This document shows, piece after piece, positions 36,011-48,894 of a stretch of 64,000 nucleotides of DNA. Made by a program: the position numbers and the translations under genes. Every line of letters begins with the position of its first letter. The stretch's first letter is position 1. Source of the stretch: Spirometra erinaceieuropaei (Eukaryota; Platyhelminthes; Cestoda; Diphyllobothriidea; Diphyllobothriidae); NCBI GenBank assembly GCA_902702965.1, contig CACRXP010000176.1:482877-546876 (forward strand), written 5' to 3'. The notes under the pieces are model-generated. The model was not told the DNA's origin. It worked only from the letters and a program-made list of their open reading frames with translations, and searched no databases.

Positions 36011-36078
36011 CATGTACATGTTGAGAATTAATTCTCAACAGATGGTAATTGCCATCTGTGTGCGTCATCTAGATGACG
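36011..36078. repeat. four palindromes back to back
   Basis: CATGTACATG (36011-36020, perfect), TTGAGAATTAATTCTCAA (36021-36038, perfect), CAGATGGTAATTGCCATCTG (36039-36058, one mismatched pair) and CGTCATCTAGATGACG (36063-36078, perfect). The first three abut with no spacer. Confidence 0.85.
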
Positions 36079-36252
36079 TCTTTTTCGTGATTTTGCCGAC
36101 ACACTTATAATACATATTACAGAAGTTTACAATAAGGTCCTACATGTGGTTGAACAATAATTTTGCTTCGAAGTGGTCAACGCAAGGCCACATTTGTTGG
36201 TGGACAGGCATTAAATGTCGTTTTAGAATGCATGGTAAACATCACCGTACAT

Positions 36253-36296
36253 GTTAATGTTGGAACTATAAGGTTCCAACGGCAAGCAGTCATTAA
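36253..36296. repeat. hairpin with 8-bp perfect inner stem
   Basis: GTTGGAAC (36259-36266), loop TATAAG, GTTCCAAC (36273-36280). An outer GTTAATG and CATTAAC pair flanks it asymmetrically (36253-36259 and 36291-36297). Confidence 0.65.
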
Positions 36297-37412
36297 CCAA
36301 GCTTAACTCTCCGACCACCTAAGTAGAATACTTTGTCCAGCTATCATCGGAGACAAACAATAAAAAGCGAGATATATTCGTAACTCATCTTTACCCATTT
36401 AAGAGCAGAATTCGATTTCCGAAACTCCCCTATGGTATCACCAAGACGTGAACTTCCTACATAAGTGTTATGTTCTTAATAGCAGAGATTAGGATCACAC
36501 CTCCAAAAGCAAAGTTGCGTCCCCAGTTTCTGAAGACCAAATTAAGATAAATGGCCCTACTTTGTCAGTGATAAACTGCGCTTGCGTTACAACTCATGAC
36601 AATTGGGTAGCTGTTTAAATTTGAAACCTAATATAAGGTACATTTTGAGAGACAGACTTAGTTTACTTAGCCAGTGAATCGAATTACTCGTGCACGCAAG
36701 TTTTAACCAGAGAGACAATCAGCGTCTCCACGCAAGCCTTCAGTGGGGCACTCGATTGACAAAGATGCTTGTATGTTTTGTGCAGAAATAACGGGGGCGG
36801 ACTCACATCTTCAATCGTCTTCCTTTGATTCCTCGTGTAGCAGCCTACAAGATGTTTTAGGCTTCAATGATCAAAGGCGTTTCCGGTCAAAAATACTTAT
36901 TCTTGTGACCCGCCTTGGTTAGTTTCATCTCTCAAAGGTTATCCTAAAACAGAGTACCTAATGCACCGGCTGAGAAAACGTTTGGTCTTAAGTGGTAACC
37001 AGCATGTCGTTCGGCCTATTGTTGAGTGTACCAGCTGACAAATCAAGGATTTAACTAAGCACTTTGCCATCTATTTATAAAATAGGTTGAAAATGGACGT
37101 TTTGGGCGGACAATTGTAAAACCTAGCGGATCCTATTCTTGACCGATACTTTGGTCTTACATCACAGAAGCTTCACCTTCTGTAAAGTGCGCAATCATAA
37201 ACAGTTACTGCGCCTTTATATATGTGTCGTTATTGATAGTAGGTCACGTACAACTTATAATTATCTTTTAAACGGTCATTATTGAAATAAACTAAAACAC
37301 TTGAAATAGAAATAATCGGCACAGACTAAATAAACCTAATAACTTTCTCACGGGCAAACTTGCACCCTGGCTGATTCCTAAAACTCTGTCTTTGGACCCT
37401 TTGGGTAACAGT

Positions 37413-37435
37413 AACAATTCATCTAATGAATTGTT
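37413..37435. repeat. perfect 10-bp stem hairpin, 3-base loop
   Basis: AACAATTCAT, loop CTA, ATGAATTGTT. No gene is adjacent. Confidence 0.7.
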
Positions 37436-37640
37436 TTCATTAGCCGTAGCTTTTGTTCACTTCTGAATGCAAAACTTCCTCATGTAATGGATTTTATTCT
37501 TTGGCTTTAACGGCTCATATTTATGCATAAATCTACTCTAATCTTAATATATCGGCGCATCTATAAAAGGTTCTCTAAACGTTTCGTTGAGTAAATGCTC
37601 GTGTTTGTTTCTGTTCATGTTGTCGGTTTAACGCTAGCTA

Positions 37641-38190
37641 ACCGTCTTGCATGCATATCCACGGGAACGAAATTCACCGCAGTCTCGATACACCTGGCAC
37701 ATCCTGCACATCCCTCATGTCTGTGTCAACCTACACCCCCTTGTCCAGCGCCCTAACCAGCGGCAGCATCATCACCGAAATCGACGCCGACACTGCCGAT
37801 CTATCCATCCTTAACTGTTCCCGTACATTTGCCCCACCCATTGACTTGGTCGGTCAATTGCTAGACCATTGCGCAGACAGGCGAGCCAGCTTCTGACGTG
37901 CCAAACTCCACTCCCTGCATCAGCCTCCACCCTTCACATTGTCTCCGCACATTCACTTACCGCATGAGCCTATTAGACCACATGCGCATTGACGAAAACC
38001 TGCGGTGGACAACCGCCAGCTACACCACGCTATCACATCTTCCCCCACAAACACCGTGCACCACACAACATTATCCACCACGAGCACCCAAATGCCACCT
38101 CCCACGCAAATGGGAAATTTGCTTCTCGGGCCGTTCTCCATGCATCTTCTTTGCTGCGTGTGTGATCCGAGTCTGAGACTATCACAGTGC
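37641..38190. other. C-rich patch, no gene recognised
   Basis: Plus-strand frames at 37651-37896 and 37898-38176 read a C-rich strand with many short runs of C and A. Antisense frames are open as well. No recognisable motif. It precedes the duplicated unit at 38191 and may belong to the same repeat. Confidence 0.4.
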
Positions 38191-38910
38191 ATCAAGCGCC
38201 GTGGCTTGAAAGGCTGCCGTCTGACGTCCCAACTCAGTCTACGGAGTCTGCCCAGTTTTGTATGTTTGTTTGGGGTTGCAGACTAGTGGGCTGAGAGCCA
38301 GGATGTCATAGCTCCTTCTTACAATGAGCTCTGACACTCTTATGCATGTGGGATGCATGCCACCCAATCCCCGTTTTGTGAAATCCTGGTGCTTGTGTTT
38401 GGGTGGCCAGGTCATGTATGTGGCGCGCGCAGACAAGGTCAGCAGATATGTCAGTCACCGCACTCATTTCCCGCGCCTGTCAACTGACCGACTCGGACAA
38501 TGGCTGAGGCCTAGGGATAGGAAGGGAGAGTAAGATCGATGATTCAGTGCACTTTGCTTATCATAAATAATCTGGCGCGCTTAAAACTATCAAGCTATAA
38601 GCCGTGACATGGAAGGTTGCCCACTGACGGGATAACTTGGACTTCGCAGTTTACTCAGTGTTGTGTGTTTGTGTGGAGCGGCCGGCGGGCTGTCTAAGAG
38701 TTAGGTTGCGATAGCTTCTTCTTAATATGTCCTTTGTGGCACTCCCGCTCCGTGGGATCCGAGCCGGGTTTGGCGGCACGCCTGGGTGCGGCTTGGGCCG
38801 CGTCAGCCACCGTCCCCATCCACCATTTGCTTCCTCAACTCTGCCTTTACATCGGGCTGGGGTGAGAGAGGAGGGAATGCAGTAGATGCAGCGCATGCTA
38901 ACATTCACTA
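38191..38910. repeat. two diverged direct copies of a roughly 400-bp unit
   Basis: 38194-38360 and 38591-38760 align in order: CCGT(G)..GGCTTGAAAGG versus CCGTGACATGGAAGG, then CTGACG, a CAGTNT(A/T)CTC-like block, TTTGTATGTTTGTTTGGGG versus GTTGTGTGTTTGTGTGGAG, GGGCTG, and TAGCT(C/T)CTTCTTA. Composition is GC-richer than the flanks. The 85-codon minus-strand frame over the second copy is not conserved in the first. Confidence 0.6.
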
Positions 38911-40579
38911 TAGACTAAATTACGCGCAAGTCACCGTGCCTGCTTCACCTCGCTGAGTAGCATACGGTGGGCATCGAAGGTAACGACAATCGGTCTGCGA
39001 GACAGTCGAAATTTACTTAGCGATATACGCTCCGCCTAGGACGTATTCATTATATTAGTTTTATGTTGCTTGCGGTATATATTTTGTTAGCATGTACAAT
39101 CAGTATCTAATAGAGTTTGTGAAAAGGTTGTTTAGTTTTGTGAAACTCTAATGAGACTATATTTTCTATCCGAATAGTTCATTGATTTCTGTCGCGAACG
39201 TTCTTGGGAAAGACAAAGTGTATTTTTGTTTCCAAATCTTCTAATGCACTTAATTTTTTATAAAGCTCAGCTTAGATTATAAAATAATAATTAACGTAAG
39301 TCTTGGAACACCAACCAAGAATCGGATATATGCATCCGGATAAAAGAATTATGCTGTTGAAATATTAATTAACGGAAGACATAATTACGCGGCTCTTCGC
39401 TAATTTCAGGGTGCTGACTTTGAAATACACTTCATTTCTTCTATCTGGAAAGATTACATTCGCTAAAATAGCAGGTTAATTGGCATAAATGTAATTCATT
39501 TATTTCAACGGCTTTATAAAACAAGCCATTTGTTTTCTCAAAGTTCAGTCTTCTGTTAATTCCGAACATTATCTTTCTTTTTGCTTGCGCTTAGGGTTTT
39601 CAATTTGCACTTTGTAAGTCTGCGTTTTGAAGAAAACCACACATACTTATGCGTTATTTTGAAGGGGCTATGCAGTGCCCATAAACTTTTAAAACAGACA
39701 CAGGCTTTACTGCAAACTTAAAAAGGAAAATTATTAAAGATGCAACACGGGAGTTCTTTGAACAAAGGTTTCATGATCAAAAAATCACCTAGCTGTAAAT
39801 AATGACTCCATATTTAATCGTCCGGTCAATCCCTTGAATTCGAAGGCTCCATGCTATTTTGTTTTTTAAAGTAAGTGAATGAAACTCTTGGGTTTGTGTA
39901 TTAAAAGCAATATCCTATCTCTATAGCGCATTCACAAGGCCAGGAAATACCGAATGTCATAACTGTCAATATATTTATTTTCTTATAATCAGGGATACTG
40001 ATCCTTCATGAAACGAAACTTTTTCATCTGAAGTTGACTCAGTAGCCTTCGAGGATAGGGTCCTGTCCGAATGAGGTCAAACAGATAATCAACGTAATCC
40101 TCACGAATGCTTGGTGGGAACCCGCCTATTTTGTCTGTCGCAAAAAGCTAAATTTTATCTAACAGCGTTCTTCTTCAGAGGTCAAATTACTTAAAGTTAA
40201 AATTGGACCAAAGGACTTAAAATTGCGAGCTGATTTTAGTTGGAAAAAGTAATCTCTTTTAAAATGCGATTACTTCTGCCTAAGGCATATTAGATGAGCC
40301 GTATGCAGTTTTAACAACTCGAGCAAGTCAAATTGTTATCAGTAAGATACTCTTTAAGTAAGAGACAGAGGATCATAAGATACCAAAATCTATTAATTTT
40401 TATGTTGGCAAATATCAAAATTTCAAAGAATACAGAAACAATTAAGAAGAGGAAATTTATATATGAATATTTGTTTTAGTAAGAACTCTGATTTTGTGTG
40501 GCAGCAAACGAACTAATACCTTTTGTCTAATGTTAGGGGTCAAATTCGATGGACAGTAAAGGGGTTGTTCTTGTGAAAA
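38911..40579. other. AT-rich region upstream of the FAM149-like gene
   Basis: No repeat or frame of note. It should contain the promoter and any 5' untranslated exon of the gene that follows, but I cannot pick a TATA box or start site with confidence. An in-frame TGA at 40574-40576 closes the frame just before the start codon. Confidence 0.4.
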
Positions 40580-41266
40580 ATGTTTGACCCGTCTCAAACT
40601 AAACCCCCTCTGCTGTCAAAATCATCAGAAAATTCAGTCCCTAACCATCAACAAAGTGATGAGAACACCTTAACTACAAATCCAAAAGAAGTTAGAGGGA
40701 TGCTGTCAACAGAATGCTTGATCAAGTCGTGGCTCTTACAATGCAACTCTGCCTTCTCTGAAGCAAGGGCAACCGGGACGGATTTTGAGTTTCCCCCATG
40801 CAAACCAGTCCATCACAGAGGTCGAACAGTTTCAAGTCCGTCTCTACTCTCCCTCCCAGTTGAAGAGGGATACAACAAAGAAGGTGTTATCAGTTCTGGC
40901 TATTCAAAAAATAGCAAACGAAGAGGATTTACCACAGCCCGACCATTTTCGGCTAAGACAGATGCCATCAGTAATTCTGTTGTCAAAAACAAGCCTTCTC
41001 TTCCACATCTCCCCAAATGTATTAACGTACCTACTAAAATTCAAAGTGGTCCTTTGAAATCGAACACTACTCTTGAAAACGTATCAGCTACCGCAATCCG
41101 CGGAAACACAACCGCTAGTTCCGTTATGCTAACCGAAGCTCAAGAGAAAAAAAACATCGACGGTCGATCAGGGGCCCTAATTAGCAAGGCAGAGGAGGGA
41201 TTTTCTACGAACTCAGCCAACGATTGGTATAGTATGACTTCCTCCGACTGGGCCGACGAAGTTTGT
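40580..41266 (+). CDS. FAM149-like gene, exon 1 (first coding exon)
   Basis: Starts with the first ATG after the in-frame TGA at 40574-40576 and gives 229 codons, phase 0 at the end. The product is Ser/Thr/Pro/Lys-rich and looks disordered. It has no signal peptide or membrane segment. The end, SSDWADEVC, leads into the conserved block of exon 2, as in vertebrate FAM149 proteins where an acidic, aromatic segment precedes it. The donor is GTGAGT at 41267. Frame read-through past the donor (to 41344) is intron. An upstream 5' untranslated exon is possible. Confidence 0.8.
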
Positions 41267-41431
41267 GTGAGTTTTTCCCCAACGTTTGAATTATTTATCC
41301 TTACTGGGTTTTCTTCCTTTCGATGGGTTCTTAAAATATATTAGTTTGGTCGCCATGCTGGGGAACTTTATGCGTCATTTCCCTTTCGCTAAATTTGATC
41401 TATCTAGATATTGCGCTACAAAATATAGAGA

Positions 41432-41592
41432 TTTCCAGAATGTTATTCCCGACAAGGACAAGGTAATAACATTCTGCCTATATCATGCGCCGCTGTGCGG
41501 CTGCTGATTGGGTTCGAGAGAGGGCCCGTAAGGCACAACGGCACGAGTGAATTGTACAAAAAGATCAGTGAGCGCCCCTCTACAATAAAGAT
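41432..41592 (-). mobile_element. partial SINE copy in intron 1
   Basis: In reverse orientation this matches the unit at 55876-56623. It includes AGCAGCCGCACAGCGGCGCA, the junction into GGCAGAAT..TATTACC, and the GCGCTCAC end. It lacks the tRNA-like part. An inverted repeat, AGAATGTTATTCCC with TAATAACATTCT (41437-41476), sits at one end. It lies within the 2405-base first intron (41267-43671), which otherwise shows nothing recognisable. Confidence 0.7.
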
Positions 41593-43671
41593 TACTATTC
41601 TAACGACAGACGAAGGCTAGCCTTAAAGAGACGAACGACACTAAGAGATTTCCGACAAATCCTACACACATATTTTAGTTACGCTAATATGCTTTATAAG
41701 TCACGGATTATCAGATGAATTTAAGCGGATTCAAGTCCAGAGCACTGAAATTGTTATGGAAATGTTTAACAGCAAATGATGCTAGCACTTGACTTTTTGA
41801 GTGTCCTGTTAGGATGCACGCATCAAGAAGTTTCTTGAGAATCTCAGGTTCGAGCGGCTAAATAATCACGGAGGACGAGACTTGATGCCGACAACTGAAT
41901 ACATCCCTAAACTCGGGACGCACTTGTGGCACGTCCTGAAAGACTACGATGGTCTCTTTAAGTATTAAAACCTCAACCTGAGTCGTTCTAAGTAGTAGTG
42001 TTGGAACTTCTTCGGAGAAAATCTCGCAAAAATGAAAACTTGAAGCTTGATGCAATATTTCCCCGAAATGAATTTATAGCAGACATGGACAGCAGAATTT
42101 ATTGGGACCAGTAGATTTCGCCACGACTTATCAACTGCAGCTTCTCTTTACATTACACAGATAACAAGTGAGAAAGGTACGAAGGTTTGAACTTTCACAG
42201 AGAAAAGCAATATAAAACAGCAGGGTCATCGAATACTGTACGCAGTCTCATCAGGTAGCCGCCTCTTGCTACCGTTGCATATAGCTTCAATGTCACTTTT
42301 ATAAGTAGATGTACTGCTTATGGGCAAAACGAACGTGATAAATATTTTCGTTGATAAGTAACTGCAATTAAGTCACGCTCAAACTATTTGATCGTTAAAT
42401 GCTGATCCGGGTCTGAGGAAAGACATGAGCACAAACGTTCAGGATTAATTTTATTCAGAGTCTATCTATCCTCGCATTCTTCGAAACATTCAGGCAAAAT
42501 GTAATTGGCGCATTAGAGTGTAAGGGTTGTGGGGTTCTCTTGTTGCCAAACGTTTCCTCTGATAAGTTCTTGCAGTTTTCCTCTCTTTGCCTGCGTTATG
42601 CTTGCTAGGCAAAATTTCTTCAAATATATGGTCGTTGGTTTTAAGCCTCGTGATTTCTCCCACACTAAAAACGACTTATTTAAGGAGGGCGCTTAAATGA
42701 ATCAACTTCCTAGTTCAAGAGGGACTGACGGAAAACGATGGCTCTTATAACGAAAATCCCCATTTGAACAAGCCAACTAGCAAAAATCTGTTCGGGGGCT
42801 TATATAAGGTAGGAGGAGCCGCATGTACTATCACAAGGATAGGATTTCTTGTCAGTAGGAATGTCAGTATGCAACACAGAACCAAAAACAAACGAACGTT
42901 ATTGAGGGACTTTATTTTGACTAATTAGAAAGACATACTACGTCCTGTTTTTTGGTACCCCACTTCTCATTTTCCTCCTTACTCTGGCCGTAGCATGTTC
43001 TTAACTGCCGCCCATCTACATTAAATCACGCGATCGGATTCTCATAGTTCCAGCTTGTTATGTTTCTTGTACAAGACGCCAACAGTTATTGGAAATAGCG
43101 AGAAAAAGAAATATTCATAGTGATTTGTCTGAATTTTGAACAGCACCAGGCACTGTAAGCACGAATTTTGCACACTCTCCGTTTTTTTCAATTGCTATTA
43201 TTGTGCCGACTTAAGTATAAGAACTTGGGGATACAATCGCTTTTGCGTTCCAGAGGGAGTCTCACTGTTATCTTTAGTGTGGAAGGCTTTCATGCGCCTA
43301 TGACGCGCAGTCTGCCAAATCTAACCAAGAAAACAATCATTCGCCGTAGTGAGAGTCGTCCTAATATATATGATTGGATCATAACGATGTAAGCCAATTA
43401 TCGACAAATTCAGCCCAAAAGCCGGGCAATCTGACTGTATTGCTTTGTGGTGGAAACATGGTCGTTATTGTGGACGGCGGAATCGCTAATCTATCTGGCG
43501 TTTGTCGTCTGTCAGATAACTAGTGCACCTTTTTATGGTACTACCGTTGTAAATATGGTAGGGGTATTATCATAAGACGGAATCGCTTCCATTTTCTTAA
43601 GCCTACTCTTTAAATGCATGTAACAGACTTAAAATTAACATATTTTCTGCCTCTGTGGCTTCTTTTCGTAG

Positions 43672-43927
43672 GAATTTGATAGAGAAGAATCCTACCGCGT
43701 GCAGCAAATGTTTGACGCGATTGATACTATACTGTATGAGACCGACGACATGTTAATCGGAGAGTCTAAATTTCCTGTGCAGAGGTCAAACGAATGCTCG
43801 ACGTTTCCTTTAGGCAAGAACGTTTCAAAGGTATCGCAGTATCTGTGGCAGAATAACGGCGTCATCCTAGATCCAGCCATCAAGACATTGAGTAGTGTTT
43901 CTCACAACAAAGCAACTGCTATTCAAG
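43672..43927 (+). CDS. FAM149-like gene, exon 2 (DUF3719 core start)
   Basis: Acceptor TTTTCGTAG at 43663-43671. The frame begins EFDREESYRVQQMFDAIDTI and continues LYETDDMLIGE, the hallmark helix of the FAM149 family (vertebrate pattern: Val-Gln-x-Met/Leu-Phe-x-x-Ile-Asp-x-x-Leu-Tyr-Glu). The donor after CAAG is GTAAGC at 43928, phase 1. Compared with human FAM149B1, the exon carries a long insert (from about MLIGESKF to AIQ) before the next conserved block, so the worm protein is expanded here. Confidence 0.85.
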
Positions 43928-45384
43928 GTAAGCTATATTCTCATGATTCCTTCAAGTCCTGCCTTACTGACTAAGCAGTTTGTGTAGAGGTTTAATTGAC
44001 GTGATGTAATCCCCGCCATTTTTCGCTTTAGTTCAAAAAATGACAGAATGTAAAAAATAACAAGGTAGTATATTTAAAAATGTCTTTAGTTCATTATGTT
44101 CTTATCCTTTGTGGTGACAGGCATCCTAATAGGGGTGTATGTTTTCATGTTGTAGAAATCGATCTATTATTCTCTGGTCGTAAACATTGTTTTTTTTCTA
44201 AACTCATGGTTACTCGTGAGTCTGTAATACGCATTTATGTACCACACTCCTGGAATTTTGGTCCAAGTTGTGGACGTGTAGCCTGTTGTCAACAATATTT
44301 TAGTAAATTGTTTTTTAAATCATTACCTCGTACGTATTTGATTTTACGACATGTCCACCATTGTACGGTAAGCGAACTCTGAAGCAAAAGTTGTTAAAGA
44401 ACGGTTGATGCATGTTAACTGAGGCGTAAAATAAAAATTCGCTTTCTCCCATACACTCGCAGTCTGCTAAATCAAAGTGGCTTGAAAGCCACTCGCGCGT
44501 TACGGCGAAAAACTCATAAAGAAGTATTTAAGAGGAGCATGCATGCGCGCTCCCGATCTGGTTACAATGATCTATTTCGAGGCGTTGTATATTTTCGGCG
44601 GCCAAGTTCGTCTGTGGACAGGTCAACCAGTTGTGTTATTTGGTCGCGTCTTAGTTAGCTATGGCTTTCTTTATCAGCTTGTGTTTGTTCTTTGAGTGAT
44701 GGAGTGGTGCTTGACTGGTCGGCGTCACGCTATGAATCCTAGGAGTCCTTCCTTGACAAGCGGTTGCGTTGTCGCTGGAGGTAAGCTTTGCGTCTTCACT
44801 GTGTGGTGGAAAAACCAGCGGTTAGGGTAATTCCCCACGACGATTTTGCGTTGCTTATGATGTTTCTTCATGTTGTGCTGGCCAGTGCTTAAGGGAACTT
44901 GTAACTTCAGAGCTTAATTAGGTCCAGTATCTAGCACAAAAAATAAATGTTTCCTATCGCTCTTTGCGTAAGCCAGCCGTTTGGTGTATCGAAAAGGCAT
45001 TCTAAAAATTTTGTCAAATTAATTCCCCGTAAAGCAATGTCCTTGTGCCAAATTCCAGTAGGGGCACCTATTTCTGTTCTAACCCTAGTCCTACCCCCTG
45101 GAATTTAGCACAGCTACTTGTATTACGGGGGAGGGGTCATACTTCTGTATCCTACTTATGCCCCTTTATAGGGTTTGTTCATGAGCAAAGCGGAGTAACA
45201 AGTTATTTCGTGGTCTTTAGCCAACAATTTCTCACCCAACATTTATCTCCATTACTGCTGTATTCATTGCCACATAATCAGATGGGCTGCGAAGTTGTGC
45301 AATCCTTTACTCATCAAGCTGTAATAATTAAGCTTGCGGCAAAACTAAATTTCTTTAATCTCCCCTCAAATCCCGAAAATTCAG

Positions 45385-45700
45385 GAAGTCTGAGGCCAAA
45401 ACAAATGTTTGCCGGTGTTGAACATCTTTTGTCTGAATGCAAAGAATGGGCTTCCAAATTTCCTCACCTGCGTATACGTGGTGCAGGCATAACAGCTGCG
45501 GAGAGAACTTCAAGTGCAGCCAGAAAAGCTATCACTTTTACTCCAAGGACTTTATCGAAGACAGTGACTGGAAAAGGTCCGAATATTCCCGAACTACATA
45601 GATCTGGCTATGCTTTGGAGACCTCTGAGCTAGGTAAACCACTAATCAACGGCGCCCTCACAAATCAAGTATCGCCAGGCTTGAATACACCCGGTTACAT
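45385..45700 (+). CDS. FAM149-like gene, exon 3 (FPHLRI block)
   Basis: The acceptor is AAAATTCAG ending at 45384. The split codon G/GA joins in phase with exon 2. It encodes GVEHLLSECKEWASKFPHLR and IRGAGIT, matching the second conserved block of DUF3719. It then runs through a Ser/Thr-rich stretch to the donor GTAAGT at 45701 (phase 2). The open frame upstream of 45385 (from 45045) is intron that happens to lack stops. No other AG gives the conserved block an in-phase start closer to it. Intron 2 (43928-45384) and intron 3 (45701-47290) show no other recognisable feature. Confidence 0.85.
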
Positions 45701-47290
45701 GTAAGTCGTGGATAGCAATTCCTTCCCTTCATTTACAGAGTTAGTAGTTGAATGCTTTACGTAAAGTATTTAACTAACTGCGGGCATTTAGGCTGGGTAA
45801 GCCTTAGTCTGTAGAAATCGCATGGGTTCATATGCTTAAAACTGTATTACATGTATAGCTGTTCTCTTAATATTTTGTGGAAGTGCCGGTTTTTCTAATC
45901 TGTGTATTAAATAACCGCCAAAATTAAGTATTTTTAAGATTTACTACATAACTGACGACCACATTTTTTGGCCAAGTCAAATGAGAGGAGGGGCCAAAGA
46001 CCAATCATTTTTGAACAAGGTCTCACAAGTTTTTTTCAAGCAATTTCGCTAGCTTAGTTTAGTGCGAGCAAACCATAAGGGGCGTAAAACTACAGATAAG
46101 TGAATGCCTTTTATTAAGCATTTTACTAGTCACTTTTATAATTCCATCGCCGTTCTTAAGCTCACACTGAGTTACTCTTTTGAACCGGTATGAGCAAGAC
46201 TGTTATATTTTGAGTGAGAAGCATTTCAGCGGAGATTGTACGACAATTTTCCTAAGTCTAGTTTCTTAATTTTTTTAAATATATATCACTTGTCTTTCAA
46301 GGAGGAAATTTCGCTTTGGACTGCTTTGCTCTTCTTTACACTGGCAAATCGATTTGAGAGGACCACCCTGTAGAGCTCAAAATATTTCTTTGTCAGTCAT
46401 CTTAAAACAACCAGCTGTTATTTTAGTTTATTGTCATAGAAAATGGTGATATAAACAGGTTTTACAACCAAAATCGACTACTTTTCGGAATAAAGGACTG
46501 TCCATAGTGACCGCGGTTAATTCTGCACGAGGGCGCTGCTGGGTCGATATTGTCGCTTGCGATGGCAAGATTGCAATATTCGAAAAAATGTTTTCAGTCC
46601 ATGTGCAGTCCTTAAAATAGACTTTCCTGAATTATAACATTACTATTATTGTAGTGCTACTGAAATTTGAGCAAGGTAAGATAGGGGAAAGACTGGGAGA
46701 CTACGAAGAATTCATAATACTACCTTGTATGGAACTGGTGGGAGTAAAAAGAAGATTAGAAAAACAATTCTCGTAGATAATAGGAATTTATCTAAGGAAA
46801 CCTAATCTTGGATACTCGTACGGCCTTTCCTTCGTTATAACGTTGGTTAACCAAGTTCTGACTGAATTCGACAATGATCCCTCATTTTTAACGATGGTGT
46901 ACAGAGATTACTAAAGAGCAGTTTTATCTGAGTGTCATAGTGCCTATCTTCTAACGACTCAGCCAGCACTAGTAGGCAGGAAAAGAAGAACAAATGTTTT
47001 TCAAATCGTACGCGGACGCAAAGGAATATTTTTTAGAATCAGGGCTTAGGGCTGCATCCTATGACAGCATATTCTGTTTGCTATGATCGCACGTTGAGCA
47101 GAACGCTATTTATTTTAACTCACCTTTAACCATCAGTGGTCTGTTTCATGAAATCCGCCCGAATTCCCCAAGGCGTTGTCTGAACCTGCTCAATTTCGAC
47201 AAGTGCATACCCCAAATTATAACATTATCACTAAATTCACCCTCGAATTTGGCCACGGACACATTAAGTATATCCTATTTCCTATCGTAG

Positions 47291-47722
47291 GCCACACCTG
47301 CTCATTCGGGGCCAGCAGTTATCTCCACGGATGCCCCAGACATTAGCAGGGATGCATCTGACTACCTGGTCTCAGCACCCGCGAAAAATCTCTAGTGGTC
47401 GCCACTCTGCACCAAAATCCACGCGACCGTGCGTAACCCAGCACTCAAAAGTTCGCAGTCTGCTTACCGATGACCTGGCCATTGCACGTGTGGGCTCCTG
47501 TTCATATGCAGCAGATACGACGACGACTGTAAAGTTGGCTCGTCGCATCCTTTCAACACCGGATCCGCGTTCGCGTACTCTGAATCTGCTCACCAGGAGT
47601 AAGACTGAAACTAGCCGACTATCTGGTCGATCACGCCTTTCGCCGGTGGAATCTGCCTCGCCTGGACCACGCACGCCCACGGATGGAAAACAAAACTGGA
47701 GAACCGGAGATCAGTTTAATCT
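47291..47722 (+). CDS. FAM149-like gene, exon 4
   Basis: The acceptor TTTCCTATCGTAG ends at 47290. The split codon AT/G continues as MPHLLIRGQQLSPRMPQT. The IRGQQL segment sits where vertebrate FAM149B1 has a short IRGKKL-like segment, a weak extra match. The rest is basic and Ser/Thr/Pro-rich, with RSRLSPVESASPGPRTP near the end, a likely disordered, phosphorylatable region. Donor GTGAGT at 47723, phase 2. A 102-codon minus-strand frame here is a shadow. Confidence 0.75.
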
Positions 47723-48894
47723 GTGAGTTTGGTATTGTTTCCAAAATAGCGATAACTGCAGTTTGTAAGACCTTAATTAGTCATGTCTAATCACAGACCG
47801 ACTCATACCAGCAAGGTTGTCCAGAAGCGGTATACGAATTTAGGAGTAGTAGGATTAGACTCACAGAACTAAGACGAGAACATATGCTTAAAACGACTGG
47901 GAATGTACCGGACCATGCCCATATCAGTGCTTTCGCGGGTTGTACCTCTCCGTTGGTGCACTCCAGCGGTATATCTGGAGCATCCAGCTCTCTATTCCCA
48001 ATAACGAGAGGTGACTAATAAAAGTTCCAGATCCATCATGCCTTGATGGTCCGTGTCGAGGTAGAAATTGGTCTCAACACTTTCATTTAAACAGCGGCAA
48101 CATTTATATGCCATGTCACGAGGACGTACTCCAATAACTGCGGTCGGTTCAACACTGCCATTTGCATGGGTGTTTATGAAATAGGTGATACGAAAAGAAA
48201 AGCCGGTGGGTACAGCCACCACGCCACTTCGATAATGAAGATCAGGAGGTTTTCGTTATCCCTAGTACACTTCTAATTCGGTCCCTTAAGACGTCCAATT
48301 CTTTTTTTCTTCTTTGAACATCGACAAACTCGATAAGATAGCCGGACCGTAAATTATCATGCATACATATCCAATGTTTACGCTCGTCTAGCACACACTG
48401 CAGTCAGTCGATTCATCTGTAAGTTGGGTAGCTACTAAATTAGACCAATTAATGGTCAGAAGCAGTTCACATGTATTGTCGCAAATTCTTCTCTGCCTGT
48501 TTCGGTTGATAGGTGATCTATGTCGGAATTCAGGGTCCTAGCGCTGAGATAATAGCCAGCACTTAATTTCAACCATGGAGACTGCAGAGACAGTCCTGCT
48601 CCTAACGGCTTGCCCGAGTGACTGGCATCCCTTTAGTGTCTTGCAGCACGACACAACACTTACCCCATGACAACACAGTTTAGTGCTTCTGTAATTTTAG
48701 AAAAATGCATCCATTGTTCGGAAGGACGTCTTTTCTTCTTTTTATCGAGGTCCTGCATCTTTATCCCTCAACTTCTGACTTCAAGCCCCGATAACATATT
48801 CTTTATATTCAAAATATTCATTGTGTAGGTCTATGCGGTACTGCTTGACTAGATTTTTTCCGAAATTTAGGTTGCCATGAAAGAAAACGATAAA

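Larger units (their letters stand above)
34226..37640. other. non-coding stretch with palindrome cluster
   Basis: Apart from the palindromes at 36011-36080, 36253-36292 and 37413-37435 nothing is recognised. The 126-codon plus frame at 34608-34988 has no familiar motif, and its content looks random. Confidence 0.5.

Noticed and set aside
45045..45384. N-terminal part of the 219-codon frame ending at 45704
   Set aside because: Lies upstream of an in-phase splice acceptor and shows no family similarity; read as intron 2.
47372..47680. 102-codon minus-strand frame
   Set aside because: Antisense of exon 4 of the FAM149-like gene, whose phase fit supports the plus strand.
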